This document shows, in pieces, positions 10,197 through 21,153 of a stretch of DNA of 64,000 nt (the first letter of the stretch is position 1; each line of letters begins with the position of its first letter). The notes beneath the pieces are model-generated. The model was not told the DNA's origin, ran no database searches, and worked only from the letters and a program-made list of their open reading frames with translations. The stretch covers positions 140,855 to 204,854 of the forward strand of contig MU863941.1 in NCBI GenBank assembly GCA_033296885.1, in the 5' to 3' direction. Both the position numbers and the translations under genes were made by a program. The stretch is from Triangularia verruculosa. Its lineage: Eukaryota > Ascomycota > Sordariomycetes > Sordariales > Podosporaceae.

Positions 10197-12898
10197 CTAC
10201 AGCTTGCGGAATACAGTGCTGAAAATCTCTCTGCTCTTCTGCAGATTGACAACTCTGAGTCTCTCATTGTCCAGATGTGCCGCATCACTCGCCTGACCAC
10301 AGGGCAAGTGAGCCGCTGGGGCGTTGAACTCCTTCTCCAAGAACCGAATCGGTGGAATAGAGCCACCTTCCCGAATATACAGTGGTTTGCGTGTTTTTGG
10401 CGCTGCCTCATCGTTTGTTCCGTTGGGAGGAAGCGCTACAGAGATGCCGTTGTTGCTGTCTTCGGACGCGGTTGGACCCCAAGCCTTCATGACAGCCTCT
10501 TCCAAAGTTCGGAAGATGTAGTTGCCAGGCACACCAAGCCATGGCTCAGCCTTGTTGTCAATCCTGATGGTGAGGGTGTTGTCACTTTCGAACTGCTCAT
10601 ACTCATCTCTGAGGAATGACTTGAGATTCTTGATCACCTCGTCCACCTCTTGTCCGGGGACAAGTCTGATGCTGACATTGGCTGCGGCGTGGCTGCTGAT
10701 CAAGCTCCCGTCTGGCCCAGATACGTTATACCTGTGGATAGTCAGGTTCGGTTCGCGCCACCTGGCCATCAGACTACGCTTGAGCGCTTCTATTGGGCCG
10801 TTTGCTGGGTTTCGGCGGATGAGAATGCTGGCGATGTCATCGTACCGAAGGTCCTCCTCCTTCGTTAAGGGAAGGATGCCGTCATAGAAGCCAGGAATGT
10901 TAACGTGGTTTTTGCGATCTTTGAGCTTGCCGACAAGTAGAGTAAGGTCGGTCAAGGGTTCAGACAGCAAGTTGCTGCCGTCAACACCAGAGTGAAGATC
11001 GGGATGCTTGGAGTCAATGCACACTGTAGCATGAAGAACACCACGAAGGCCATACGTGAGGCAGGGAACCTCATCGTCCAACCAGTAACTGTTTGCCAAC
11101 AGTACGTAGTCGATATGTCCAATGAGCTCCCTGTGCTCATGAACGGCCTCGGCGAACCCACGCGAGCCAGATTCTTCCTCGCCCTCAATGACGAAGATGA
11201 TGTCCGAGTCCAAAGCTTTCTCTTGGAGCAGGTCCGAGACGGCGTACAGCGCAGCAATAATGGGTCCCTTGTTATCGCTGACGCCACGACCGTAGAGGTA
11301 ACCGTCACGTCCTGACAATTTGAACGGGTCAGTTTGCCAGTTGTCCCCCTTCATATCTGCTGGCACAACATCGTAGTGACCGTAAAACAGAATCCGCTTC
11401 CTCTTCTCCGCGGGCTCAAGCTTGCCGCTGAACTTGGCATACACCACAGGGTTGTGGAGTGAACCCGTGCTAAGCATTTCTACTTGAGCCCCCAACCGCT
11501 TGAACAGGGACCCCAAGAAAGTAGCGCCCTTGCGGCAGTCCTCGGTAAATTCGGGTCTCGACGATACTGTCTTGTATGCGACAAACTCCCGGAGAGATTG
11601 GATCATCATGTCCTCAGCCGGCCCTGTGCCATCTTCGGCCTGGGATGGCATGCCATTAACACGCCAAACACGAACCGTGTTGTCATTGGCGCCAGTGAGG
11701 AATAACTGATCGCTATGATGGACGACTGTGGCGGAAGACAAAATCTTGGCATCGTGCGCTCTCCACCGACTTAAGCACTGGTACTTTTGACTGATATTCT
11801 GAGCGGCGCCATTGTTGTCCCGGCCGTAGTGAACAGTACTGTGTTTCTGTTGCTGTGTCAGTGAAGACTTCATGATATCCAGTGGGCGATGGGAAGACCT
11901 ACCGAAGCAGAACCGCCGGTCCCTCCACTCCAAAGCAGGCCAAAGCTCATCCTGAGAACATTGACGTTTCCATCATGCGCCTTGATGACCCTCAACTTTT
12001 GCTTCGTGTCCAAGTCCCACAGCTCGATGATCCCACCCAGTTTACCCGCATACAAAAAGGAGCCATCAATGGCAAGGGACATGACGGACTCGCTATCATC
12101 CTCCCCGAGAACCATCAATTCTTCAATATCGCCAGTGATGATATCGCCGTCATCATAATCGGGCCCAGCGTCACTCAGCTTCCACAGCTTGACGGTGCCG
12201 TCTCCTCCACCAGAAATGAGGACGTCCTCGTCAGAGTCTACCAAAACCGTTGGGCCCTTGGCGACCATCATGCAAAAGACCCAGCCGTAGTGCGCATACT
12301 GGCGAATTGCGCCTGAATCAATCTCCAACACGTGCTCTGCCTTGGGTATTAACGCGTAGAACTCCTCCGTCCGGCGAGGCGTCGAAGTCCCGCCAACCGC
12401 GCGCGAATCAAAGAATCTATGTTGCCGCCGATCGGGGTGGTGGGCCGACTCATGGGACGATTTCCGCTCTGGGTCCTTCAAGCTGATCCACTGAATGTCC
12501 TGTGTTTGTGTGCCAACGTATACGATTTCTCGCTGGGGCGAATATGCGACGCTGAAAACATCTCCGACATCGTAGGTGCTGTAGATCTCGTAGAGGCGCG
12601 TGAAGGTCCTGGGACACCATACGTTGATGATGGGTTCGCAGGCGGTGGAGAAAAGGTATTCGAAGTCGTCGGTGAGCAGCAGGCACAGAACACTGCGCTT
12701 GTGGGCCTGTATTGTCTGCACTGGCTGGAATGTGCCCAGGGACCATACAGCAATCTCGCCCTTGCTGGTGCCGGCAAAAATGTACTTGTCGGAGACAGCG
12801 AGCGCGAGGACCGAGCCATCGTGTCTGAGCTCTTGGAGCTGGTCGGGAGCGGCATCGGGGCAACCGTCGTCGAGCTCACGGCTGTGGAGCGTTGTCAT
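10197..12898 (-). CDS. DUG2: DUG2, WD40/M20 peptidase of glutathione degradosome
   Basis: Two exons, 12898-11903 and 11846-10197, phase-0 intron with GTAGGT donor, giving 881 residues, close to yeast Dug2. Exon 1 and the start of exon 2 carry WD40 repeats (for example VLALAVSDKYIFAGTSKGEI, VLISGGGDGTVKLWKL, LFLTGANDNTVRVWRV). From about residue 385 comes an M20 metallopeptidase domain: FYGHYDVVPA, GRGVSDNKG, EGEEESGS, DLHSGVDG, REGGSIPP and a C-terminal AAHLDNERL histidine, the usual zinc ligands and catalytic acids. In yeast Dug2 works with Dug3 (and Dug1) in cytosolic gamma-glutamyl-transpeptidase-independent glutathione breakdown. WD40 plus M20 in one chain is diagnostic. All expected motifs are present. 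Confidence 0.95.
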
Positions 12899-13123
12899 TG
12901 CTGCGGTCGGATCTAATGAATTGAACAGAGAGCGTCAGCATGAGGGTAGTTGAGTGTGGTGCCGAGCCGAACGATGTCGATAACCAGTGAAAATGAAGAT
13001 TTCGAAAATCAGGACGTGGACTTTTATCTAGAATTCGAAAGCTACTCTGACGACATTTCTGGGGAAAACACTGTCATGGCCGGTGAACGGGGACGGCCCC
13101 GCGCTAGCAACAGCCTAGAACCC

Positions 13124-13831
13124 TCACGGTGGACATTTCCACAAGGATGGCCTGCCCCACGTTTCAGGGCTCAATCGGCACAGCTGGGGAAACTCCACCA
13201 CGAAGACCCGCGGCTCCGGGCTTGCCAGGTTTCCATGACAGGACCAAACACCCCCAAAAGGGACGAAATGCACCCCACGGCGGGATGATCGAGAGGGTGT
13301 CCAGCGAGCTGGCTCGAGACGTGTGGAGGGGTGTGGGGGTTCGCGGGGGAGGACACCAGCGATTTGGCATGGTCGGTCATTTGGGACAGCGGTTGAAACG
13401 GTTGAACAGAAGCAGACATCAAACTCACCGGGGGTGACAGCGTGGGATGCCAGAGGGAGCGGCGTGGCAAGAGCTGCAGCCGCGGCCCTGGCTTTGTTGA
13501 TCTTGATGCATCCTTTGCAACCTCCATCGTCTTCGTCGTCTTCGTCGTGGCATCGCCAGGGATCGAACGTCTCCCGCAAGACGGGTACGCCGAGAGCCAT
13601 GTCGCTGGAATTCCCGTTCACAGGAGTCGAATGGCTGCTGCTTCTCCCATACAGACGCCAGACAAAGTTACGGGGGACAGAACGAACAGGGCCGTTGTCG
13701 GTGGCCTCTGTCTTTTGTACGGACGCATCTCGCCGAGACAGCCGTCCGGACTCTCCGATTTCTTCCATGTTACACGGTGTCTTGTTGCTGGGCCGGGCGG
13801 ATGACGCGAGATCAGGGTTGATGTGCACCAT
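13124..13831 (-). CDS. hypothetical protein, tentative
   Basis: Open frame of 235 residues upstream of DUG2 on the same strand. The N-terminal part looks protein-like, with NFVWRLYGRSSSHSTPVNGN and an acidic run (DEDDEDD) before KGCIKI and an alanine tract. A possible donor (G|GTGAGT near 13434) suggests the remainder may be intron or a second exon; the downstream part is low-complexity and proline/arginine-rich. No domain recognised, and overlapping plus-strand frames of similar length exist, so strand and exact structure are uncertain. Confidence 0.35.
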   Translation of the reverse strand: MVHINPDLASSARPSNKTPCNMEEIGESGRLSRRDASVQKTEATDNGPVRSVPRNFVWRLYGRSSSHSTPVNGNSSDMALGVPVLRETFDPWRCHDEDDEDDGGCKGCIKINKARAAAAALATPLPLASHAVTPGEFDVCFCSTVSTAVPNDRPCQIAGVLPREPPHPSTRLEPARWTPSRSSRRGVHFVPFGGVWSCHGNLASPEPRVFVVEFPQLCRLSPETWGRPSLWKCPP

Positions 13832-14921
13832 ATTCGACGGCTCTCATAAACCACCGCGCACAGGTCGAAAGAAGAAGGACGGAGGCATCTCACCGCTCTT
13901 GCGGGAGGTGGGTAGTATGTCGATAGGCGAAGGTATGCAAAGAGATTGGGAGAGCAGATGGTGAGAGGTCGAGGGAGACAGGCGCTATTCATATACCCAA
14001 TGGGAAGGTCGTTCCGGGCCGGCAAGAGACATCAAACGCCACGACGCGTGCTTCTCGACAAAGCAAATGCCATTCCTTGGTTTTAGTGCGATATTTACGC
14101 TGACCGGCGATGGGACACATGGCTCAAAACGTGTTAGTCCCTGCTTTCTTTTGCTTCTCTCGCCCAGGGGGGAGATCACGCCGCATGCATCTAGATATGA
14201 TCGACCCTGGAGGAACGACGACAGTGGTGTGGCCTTGTCTCGGCAGGACGGCGTGGTCACGAGGTCACGCCTCTGCCACCTGTATCGACAGCAGGTCTCA
14301 GGGCAGAGCTGAGCCCTACTAAAACTCCGGCTGCCACTATCCGTATCTCTAGTGTAGGTCCACTTGGAGCAGGTTTGCTGTGACTGATCCACGCTCAAGG
14401 CGGCACAGGGAGACAAGCTATCCCTCCGCCGGCGTCCCGTGCCGATAACATCACATCCGGCCCTGGACTAGAGGGTGACATTGGCATGTTAGCTGCTTCT
14501 TGTCTGCGGGGTCTCCCTGCTGAGTGACCCTCACCGAAGTGCAGCTCGCTGAATCCCCTGCCCCACCAGGTTTATCCGTCGCCGATAACGGCGGGGCGGC
14601 TCCGGCCCTGTCTTGGCGTCGTCTCGGTGGACAGGATGGTCAGTGCACGGCGCAATCCCTGTAATTTTTTTGGCTTCTGAGATCATCAAGCCGAAGTTTG
14701 CAGAATCGAGAGATTTGCGCGATAACGACACCTTCAGCAACCCCCCACCTACGACCACCGCTAACGGGCCCTGACTCCTCCCGAGACATCGAACCAAAGA
14801 TCCCTTATCGAGACAATAACCGCCTAACCTCGCCGTCTACGATAAATTGAGCGTCGACGTCGTCTCGAAACCCGCGCCGCCTTTCTTTTTTGTCCAACAA
14901 TATCAAACACCACACACCAAA
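13832..14921. other. intergenic region upstream of TIM17
   Basis: About 1.1 kb, GC-rich, no gene I can support. The last 120 bases before ATG 14922 are pyrimidine-rich, consistent with the TIM17 leader. Confidence 0.4.
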
Positions 14922-15615
14922 ATGGATCACACAAGAGGTGAATACCCTCTACCGGTGATATATCTGCATGCATACTAATATCTTTCGCCAGATCCCTGCC
15001 CATGGGTCATCCTCAACGACTTTGGCGGTGCCTTCGCCATGGGTGTATGTCCCCCGTCCGATGCTTATTCGACCCCTCCACAAATCTAACCTTCTTTTCA
15101 GGCTATCGGCGGTACGATCTGGCACGGTATCAAGGGTTTCAGAAACAGCCCGTACGGCGAGAGACGAGTAGGCGCCATCACAGCCATCAAGATGCGCGCG
15201 CCAGTACTGGGCGGTAACTTTGGTGTCTGGGGTGGTCTTTTCTCTACATATGACTGCGCCGTCAAGGGTGTCAGAAAGAAGGAGGATCCATACAACGCCA
15301 TCGTACGTATTGACTTGGAGAGGGTCAAATCTTGCAGCACAGCCACTAACCCCCGCCAGATTGCTGGCTTCTTCACAGGTGGCTCGCTCGCGATCCGTGG
15401 TGGTTACAAGGCGGCGAGAAACGGTGCTATTGCTTGCGCTGTTCTTCTTGCTGTCATTGAGGGTGTTGGGATTGGTTTCCAGAAGATGATGGCGGGTTCC
15501 ACAAAGCTCGAGGTATGTTGTCCACAAACGCCACTGTTTGGGGCAGTTGACGCTGACACCTCTGTCAATTCAGGCCCCACAACCACCACCTTCCAACGAA
15601 ATGAACCTCGCATAG
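14922..15615 (+). CDS. TIM17: TIM17, mitochondrial inner-membrane translocase subunit
   Basis: Five exons: 14922-14937, 14992-15044, 15102-15302, 15360-15512, 15574-15615, all with canonical sites (GTGAAT, GTATGT, GTACGT, GTATGT donors) and correct phases, giving 154 residues. The product starts [20 protein letters not shown] and contains the Tim17/22/23 signature [17 protein letters not shown], the [13 protein letters not shown] and [20 protein letters not shown] segments and glycine-zipper membrane helices ([17 protein letters not shown]). It is the core channel-forming partner of Tim23 in presequence import into the matrix. The first exon is only 16 nt, so gene finders may miss the start. 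Length is close to yeast Tim17. Confidence 0.96.
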
Positions 15616-15884
15616 AATGTATCAATAAATCTCATACTGGTCCACCAACACCTCTCAACTCTTTTCCGGGCTCGTCTCCCGAGCCGGGACGTGTATTTTC
15701 GTACGCATATATGACGGTCAGCATTTTGGATGGGGCGTTCACTGTCTGTATCATAGAATCGGTTGGTCGCGTCTTGCCATGGAGGGGCAAAGACGTGCAT
15801 GTCGAAAAAGCGTTGGAGACAAACATCCGAATAATATTTCATTACTGTTTATACTAAGCTCACTCTCTCCAAGGTCTCGTGTTT

Positions 15885-17312
15885 CTAGAATGATATCGCT
15901 TCGCCTTTGGTAGCAGCCTTTCTCAAGTCTATCCCGAAAATATCCTCGCTCCCATAACCGACTGGCGTACTTCCGTCTTGATGCCACACCCGAAAATGAG
16001 CATGACTCCTCGAATCGATCCACGCTCGAAACATGCCGCCGCAGTTGAAGTCTTGGAGGATCTCGCAGCGCATGTCGATCAACTCTCCTTTCTCGTCCTG
16101 AACCTCCACTGCTTCAATCCCGATGATGCCACCTGCGCCTTCGCCAGTCAAGCCCCACCGGTCACCCGCACTCTTCTCGAGTTCTCCTCCCGGCCCTGCC
16201 ACTCGAGCTACCGCCTCCTTGGTGGATATTCTCCCAAATCTAGCCATGGCACCTACAGTCCTAGCAGCAGCTGTACGGAGAAACGAATCACCGTTGCCTG
16301 TCCCGGAAACGGCCATCGAACGGGTTGTCATCAGCTTTAGGGTCTGGTAGACTGGGGTGTACTTGAAGGGTGTAGGCAGGCAATCGGCCATCAGACCCTT
16401 CAGCGCGTCGGATATTACCACCGCTGGACCCCGCTGACACCTCAACTCAGCATAACCTGACGGATCGCCCTCCTCGGCCCATTCTTCCGCCCAGAACCCG
16501 GCGCCCACGGAGGGTGTATCACCTATCCGACCGGTCAATTTGTTGGTCAGCCCGCCTGTGCTTGTCGCCACGGTGATGATGCCCTGTGCGTCTACGGTCA
16601 CGGCACCGACGGTACCTTGGGGTAGGTACTCTTCCGTACTGTACGTTGCGAGGTTCTTTTCGGGGTTGTTTTTCTCGCGGTCTAAGGCGCGGGTGTGCTC
16701 TTCCCAGCGCTTCTGGGTGTAGAAATAGGATTGGGGAACAAGGTCAAGGCCGTATTGTTTGGCTAGTTGCTCTGCTGCCAGACCATGGATGAGGGTGTGG
16801 CCCTGTGCGCTGGGGACGTCTAGCATGTTTTGGTTCTGAACTGGTGGTGCGGTGTGTTGGGAGGGCTTGCCGAGGAGGTCATCTTGGCCGTGTTCGAGGA
16901 TGGCTTTCGCTAAGAGAATGGGGTTACGGACATGGCGGAGACCGGCGACGCCTACGCCGCGTTTGGGGTAACTCCCTGGGTGGGAGACCATGATGGAGGC
17001 TTCCAGCTCGTTGTACCCGTCGCGAGTGAAGACGGCACCATGCCCGGCGTTGAAGAGGGGATTGTCTTCTAGCAGGGTGACGGCGTAGGTTGCTGTGCTC
17101 AGGGATGATGGCTGGTAGTGATTGTCATCATGGCTGAACATATAATCGTGGGTTTTGGTGATGATCGTGAGAAGAGACTCACGGTATTGGCTGTAGAGAT
17201 CTGGTGGGAGGGTTTCTGGGGTGATGTTGCCAGCTCCGCCGTGGATGATGACCCGGGGTCGGAAACGGTGTGGGGAAGGGGGAATGGGCTTGTATTCCAT
17301 CTTCGAGGCCAT
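15885..17312 (-). CDS. threonine-type asparaginase / isoaspartyl peptidase family
   Basis: Intronless frame of 475 residues. N-terminal VIIHGGAGNI, the NPLFNAGHGAVF motif and the autocleavage/catalytic site PQGTVGAVTVD with Thr234 as expected nucleophile mark the Ntn-hydrolase asparaginase-2 family. Downstream STGGLTNKLTGRIGDTP, the substrate-binding VSGTGNGDSFLRT and a family-typical C-terminal strand are present. The enzyme is expected to mature by self-cleavage before Thr234 and hydrolyse asparagine or isoaspartyl peptides. The inter-motif region (about residues 150-225) is longer than in bacterial members. Met1 or Met5 may start translation. Convergent with TIM17, 269 bp apart. Confidence 0.92.
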   Translation of the reverse strand: MASKMEYKPIPPSPHRFRPRVIIHGGAGNITPETLPPDLYSQYRESLLTIITKTHDYMFSHDDNHYQPSSLSTATYAVTLLEDNPLFNAGHGAVFTRDGYNELEASIMVSHPGSYPKRGVGVAGLRHVRNPILLAKAILEHGQDDLLGKPSQHTAPPVQNQNMLDVPSAQGHTLIHGLAAEQLAKQYGLDLVPQSYFYTQKRWEEHTRALDREKNNPEKNLATYSTEEYLPQGTVGAVTVDAQGIITVATSTGGLTNKLTGRIGDTPSVGAGFWAEEWAEEGDPSGYAELRCQRGPAVVISDALKGLMADCLPTPFKYTPVYQTLKLMTTRSMAVSGTGNGDSFLRTAAARTVGAMARFGRISTKEAVARVAGPGGELEKSAGDRWGLTGEGAGGIIGIEAVEVQDEKGELIDMRCEILQDFNCGGMFRAWIDSRSHAHFRVWHQDGSTPVGYGSEDIFGIDLRKAATKGEAISF

Positions 17313-18405
17313 TATGTCTTATCCAAACTGTACACACTCTCAAGATGAGCGTTTCGCCTACCGTCGAGGCGATGGCGTAAAATCTCCAAGCAAAGGCGGA
17401 AGGTGCCCCATGCATGAGGTCTGGCGATAAGGAGTTGCCGCTTGGGCTTATCGGCGACCAATCAGCACTCGTTTGGCAGTGACGACGACCAGATGCCGCC
17501 GCTAGGATCTTGGCGATTTTTGCATGTTAGACGGATTGAACTCTTCCACTTAACGACAACCGCTGATTGGAGCGCAGCGCTACACCACGGAAGCAACCGT
17601 CGAGCCGAATAACAGTCAACAAACCTCTTGGGAATTTTGCGTGTCCCCATGTTGCGCCTTAGACCACTCGGCCATTTCGTGCCTCCCAGGTACCAACATG
17701 CGAGCCCTCACCCGCAAGATTGTTGCCAAGGCGCAAAAGCTACGTCATCATCATGATGGTCCCTCGAAAGTCCCATCGCGACATCAGCCTCAAGGTATGT
17801 AGCACGCTTTAACCATATCTGTCTCCTATCAGGCTCTCCCTTGCCCGCTGTCATCAAGCTATGCAGCTCACGGCCCATCAATGAACACAAAAGATGCACG
17901 GCAAAGAGGCCTCTTGTTCTCTTTCAAGGAACAATAGGCACAGCACATAATGCTTGCTTGCCGAGCCACCTCGACGTACATTTCTCACACCATTCTGCGT
18001 TTTTACCGAGCCGCACTTGTTTCTTTCTGAGCACCATGGCCAGTACCCCTGATATCTTTGTGTGGTTGATGCAATCCCGCAAGTACGCCTTTGTCCAGTC
18101 AGGGGTAGCCGGTCCATGTCATGGGATTGATGCCGATACGAACCCGCTGTGACCGGTCTTTCAGTTGAGAGGTTGGGATCATATTTGGTGTTCATCTGAT
18201 TCTCGGCATGGGATTCCATCTTCCTCCTCGCTTCATTCCAGCCGGTGGGTCTTCTTGGCGCGCTTCCCCTCAACTGGCTTCGCGTTCTTAACTCGTCTTT
18301 CCGACTATCTCACCACCACGAAGTGGAAATCCGCTCGTTTTTTACTACCTCCTCTTTTCCGACCTTGTCATTCATTTATAGAGCTCTCCCTATGCCAGAG
18401 CAGTC
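17313..18405. other. intergenic region with tRNA-like fragment
   Basis: No protein gene supported. A minus-strand block at 17683-17651 resembles the 5' half of a tRNA (see separate entry). The last 150 bases are a pyrimidine-rich leader before ATG 18406. Confidence 0.4.
17651..17683 (-). other. tRNA-Leu-like 5' half, remnant
   Basis: Reads GGCACGA as a 7-nt acceptor-like strand, then TGGCCGAGTGG, a perfect pol III A box, and TCTAAGGCGC as in leucine tRNA D-arms. Downstream there is no pairing anticodon stem and no matching 3' acceptor strand; a B-box-like GTTCAATCC occurs only about 130 nt further on with no good T stem. Most likely a tRNA fragment. Confidence 0.3.
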
Positions 18406-19956
18406 ATGGCTGGCCACTGGATACAAAGGCTCACAGTGGTTGTTTTCTCCATTCTTTCTGTCTCCTTGGCCTGTCCAGATCCGCATCATACAACCTCAAC
18501 GACCGTTGAGGCGATTCCAGTGGCTAACTCAACAACGATAGCCCAGTCAGAGTCCACAACAGAGCCACCCATCACGTCAACGGCTAATACAACCACTTCT
18601 TACCCTGCCACCACCTCCCTCAGCACTGAGCCAGTTGAGGCCATCACGCTTGGTGCAAGCACCGTCGAAAGTAACGATGCTTCAAACGTTACCATAACCG
18701 TCGACGATTCCGCCTTGCCTAACAAGGTCGTGGTTGACAACACCCTCCCATCAGGAATCAACCCTCTAACCAACAACATCGCCAATGTAGCCTGGCTGGG
18801 GTATCAAATAGCAAACAACTCCTGTTCCCATCGTGATCTTGGGTTCGCGGGTAAACTGGGAGGAAAATGGTATTCAATCTTTGGGGACACACTCTGGGCT
18901 GCCCCAGGGGTGACGGATATGTTCCTTGACCCGCTTGGATTTCACGGGATGGTCCGGGACTCGATCTCTCTGCTCACTGACGACCCGCTGACGGTGGTGG
19001 ATCTCCATCTGAACAATGATCAGCCGGTGCCACATCAACTGCAGTTTGTCCCCTTTGTGGAGGAATGGGGAGAGACAAATCAATATGGCTTTGGCGGCAC
19101 CAGTTTGTGCGAGGTTGATGAAGAGACGGGAACAGGGGTGTTGTATTATCTTGTGGTAAGTTGTCACAAACGTCAGCATCTTCATACCTGGTAGTTACGT
19201 GCTGACACCATCAGAACGGCAACGAATCTCACGGCCTCATCGGCGCCGGCGTAGCTCAAGTTAACCTTGTCGACGACGTCCCCACCGTCACCCACCGCTA
19301 CGGAGACCAAGGGTGGTGGTGGGATTCCAGCAAGTACGCCAGATACGGCGATCAGATTGCTTACAGGGATGAAAACTCGGAGTACATCTACATCTGGGGG
19401 GGTCCACCGAATTACATCAAGGATTGGGGCACAATCAACTATCACTACCTTGCTCGAGTCAGGGCAAGGGATGCGTTCGATCTGGGAGCGTATGAGTACT
19501 ATTGGGGAAAGCAAAAGGGGTGGAGAAAGGAGGTGCTAGATCGGTTTGACACCGAGACGTCGGTTATGTGGGGGAGTGGGCAGGGACAGATACATTGGAG
19601 TGAGTATTGGGGATGTTATCTGCTGGTTCATTTGGGGATTGGTAAGTTCATCTCGTTCGCGCACTGCCGGTGCCTTTTGTGTGATGAAAGAGCAAGCTTG
19701 AGATTCTCCCTAAACAGCTTGAGAATGATGCTAATTGGACATAACGACAGCTGGCGGGGCCGTTTTCATTCGCACGGCCGACAACTTGGAAGGTCCTTGG
19801 ACGCCTGATGTGCAGGTCTTTCAGGCAACCCCAATCGATGATGGCTTGGTATATGCTGGTGTGGCACACCCGTATTTGGATGAGACGGGGAAGACGCTGG
19901 TTTTGTCCTATACGAACAATAACCATATTGAGGTGGTCAAAGTAGAGTTTTCATGA
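18406..19956 (+). CDS. secreted DUF4185-like protein
   Basis: Three exons: 18406-19155, 19215-19641, 19751-19956, giving 460 residues; both introns have GTAAGT donors. The N terminus is a signal peptide (about residues 1-23, LTVVVFSILSVSLACP), followed by a Ser/Thr-rich region to about residue 115 likely to be O-glycosylated. The rest resembles fungal DUF4185 or glycoside-hydrolase-like five-bladed propeller proteins: GGKWYSIFGDTLW, VHLGIAGGAVFIRTADNLEGPW and LVLSYTNNNHIEVVKV at the end. No catalytic residues can be assigned. Probably an extracellular or wall protein acting on a polysaccharide, by inference only. Confidence 0.8.
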
Positions 19957-21153
19957 TTTGGCGACGCCCCTTTCGTGGTGAAGAGATTGGCGGTAGATAT
20001 TCTGAAGTACCTAGCAGATCCGAGGTGTCGTCCAGAAACTGCCAGCGTGGTCAGGTTGCGCCAAGAAGCTCATGTCCCCAAAAGGCATCATCGAACACAG
20101 AAGGAAAGCAATCGAGGCTCGGGTAAGGGTAGTACAACGTTTATGCAACGAAAAGGTTGCCTGGATCAAAGCCGAAATAGTTTCCATAGCTGGAAAGTGT
20201 GCCTACCTACACTCTTCGGTAAGATCCGGAGGCTTATCTGTCAAAGATCCCTATCGGCGGAGTTCTTGTGCTCGAGATGCGCGTTTCGCGCCAATATTCA
20301 TCATGTATATTTCCCTTTCGGCTGAGAATTTGAAGCACACTTCTCCGAGTTCTTTGATCTAACTCAAAAGACGAGACTGGCATGGTGCTTCATGCAGGGC
20401 CATGCATGCCCCACAGTCCACAACGTGATGGTTCTGCCCTGTTCCGGGTCTTTTTCTATGCCCCTAGGCCTCATTAGGTATTCATCTTGCCACACGAAAG
20501 TGCACATATGGTCTTGGTTCCACAGACTTTTGCCCGACTTTAAGGCGTCCTAGTACCTAGTCATCCTTATTCGCTAGCCAGCTATCAAATAGGCCCAAGG
20601 TCCTGAAATGGACAATCTTCCCGGCTGATGAGACCCAATCGAGTGTGCATATTTGCGTCAGCCCCATCAAGCACTGTGGGACTTAATCACTGGCACAGAG
20701 GTTGCTGAAGTCACTAGCGTCACTGCCCAAAACTTCACAAGGATACATGAATGTTAACAATTGGCCCCGAAGTTTCAAAACAGGTTTTGAGTCAGCTAGG
20801 TAGGTAGGGTATCAATGGGCGCAGTAGCAGCAACTGAGGCTGCGCAGCTGTTTGAACATGACCGTCCCAATCGCTCCAAGATGCCTCCTTACACATCCAA
20901 TGAGATACCGCAGGCTCACTTGAAGGCTCAAAGACGGGAGGCAGTTGCTGGCTAGGTAGGTAGGTGAAATGGATGCCTTTCCATATGCGCCATGGGGTTG
21001 GAAACGCCTTGTAGGTTGCCCGCGCACCACGTATCGAGTCTGGTGCAATCTACCTGGCGAGTTTAAATGGCAAGTTGGCTTTACAAGCCCAAGACCTGGC
21101 CTAACAGCTCGGACTTCTCCTTACTTGGCAGCTACTTGCAGCATACAGAAGCA
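19957..21153. other. intergenic region, 1.2 kb
   Basis: No supported gene. Holds two TAGG microsatellite tracts, at 20795-20809 and 20951-20966, the second about 190 bp before the NLR start codon. Confidence 0.4.

Noticed and set aside
13323..13964. Plus-strand open frame of 213 codons opposite the tentative minus-strand gene
   Set aside because: Low-complexity and composition typical of a shadow frame in GC-rich DNA; the minus strand gives a more protein-like product.
17651..17683. Functional tRNA-Leu gene
   Set aside because: No anticodon stem, T stem or complementary 3' acceptor strand follows the 5' half.
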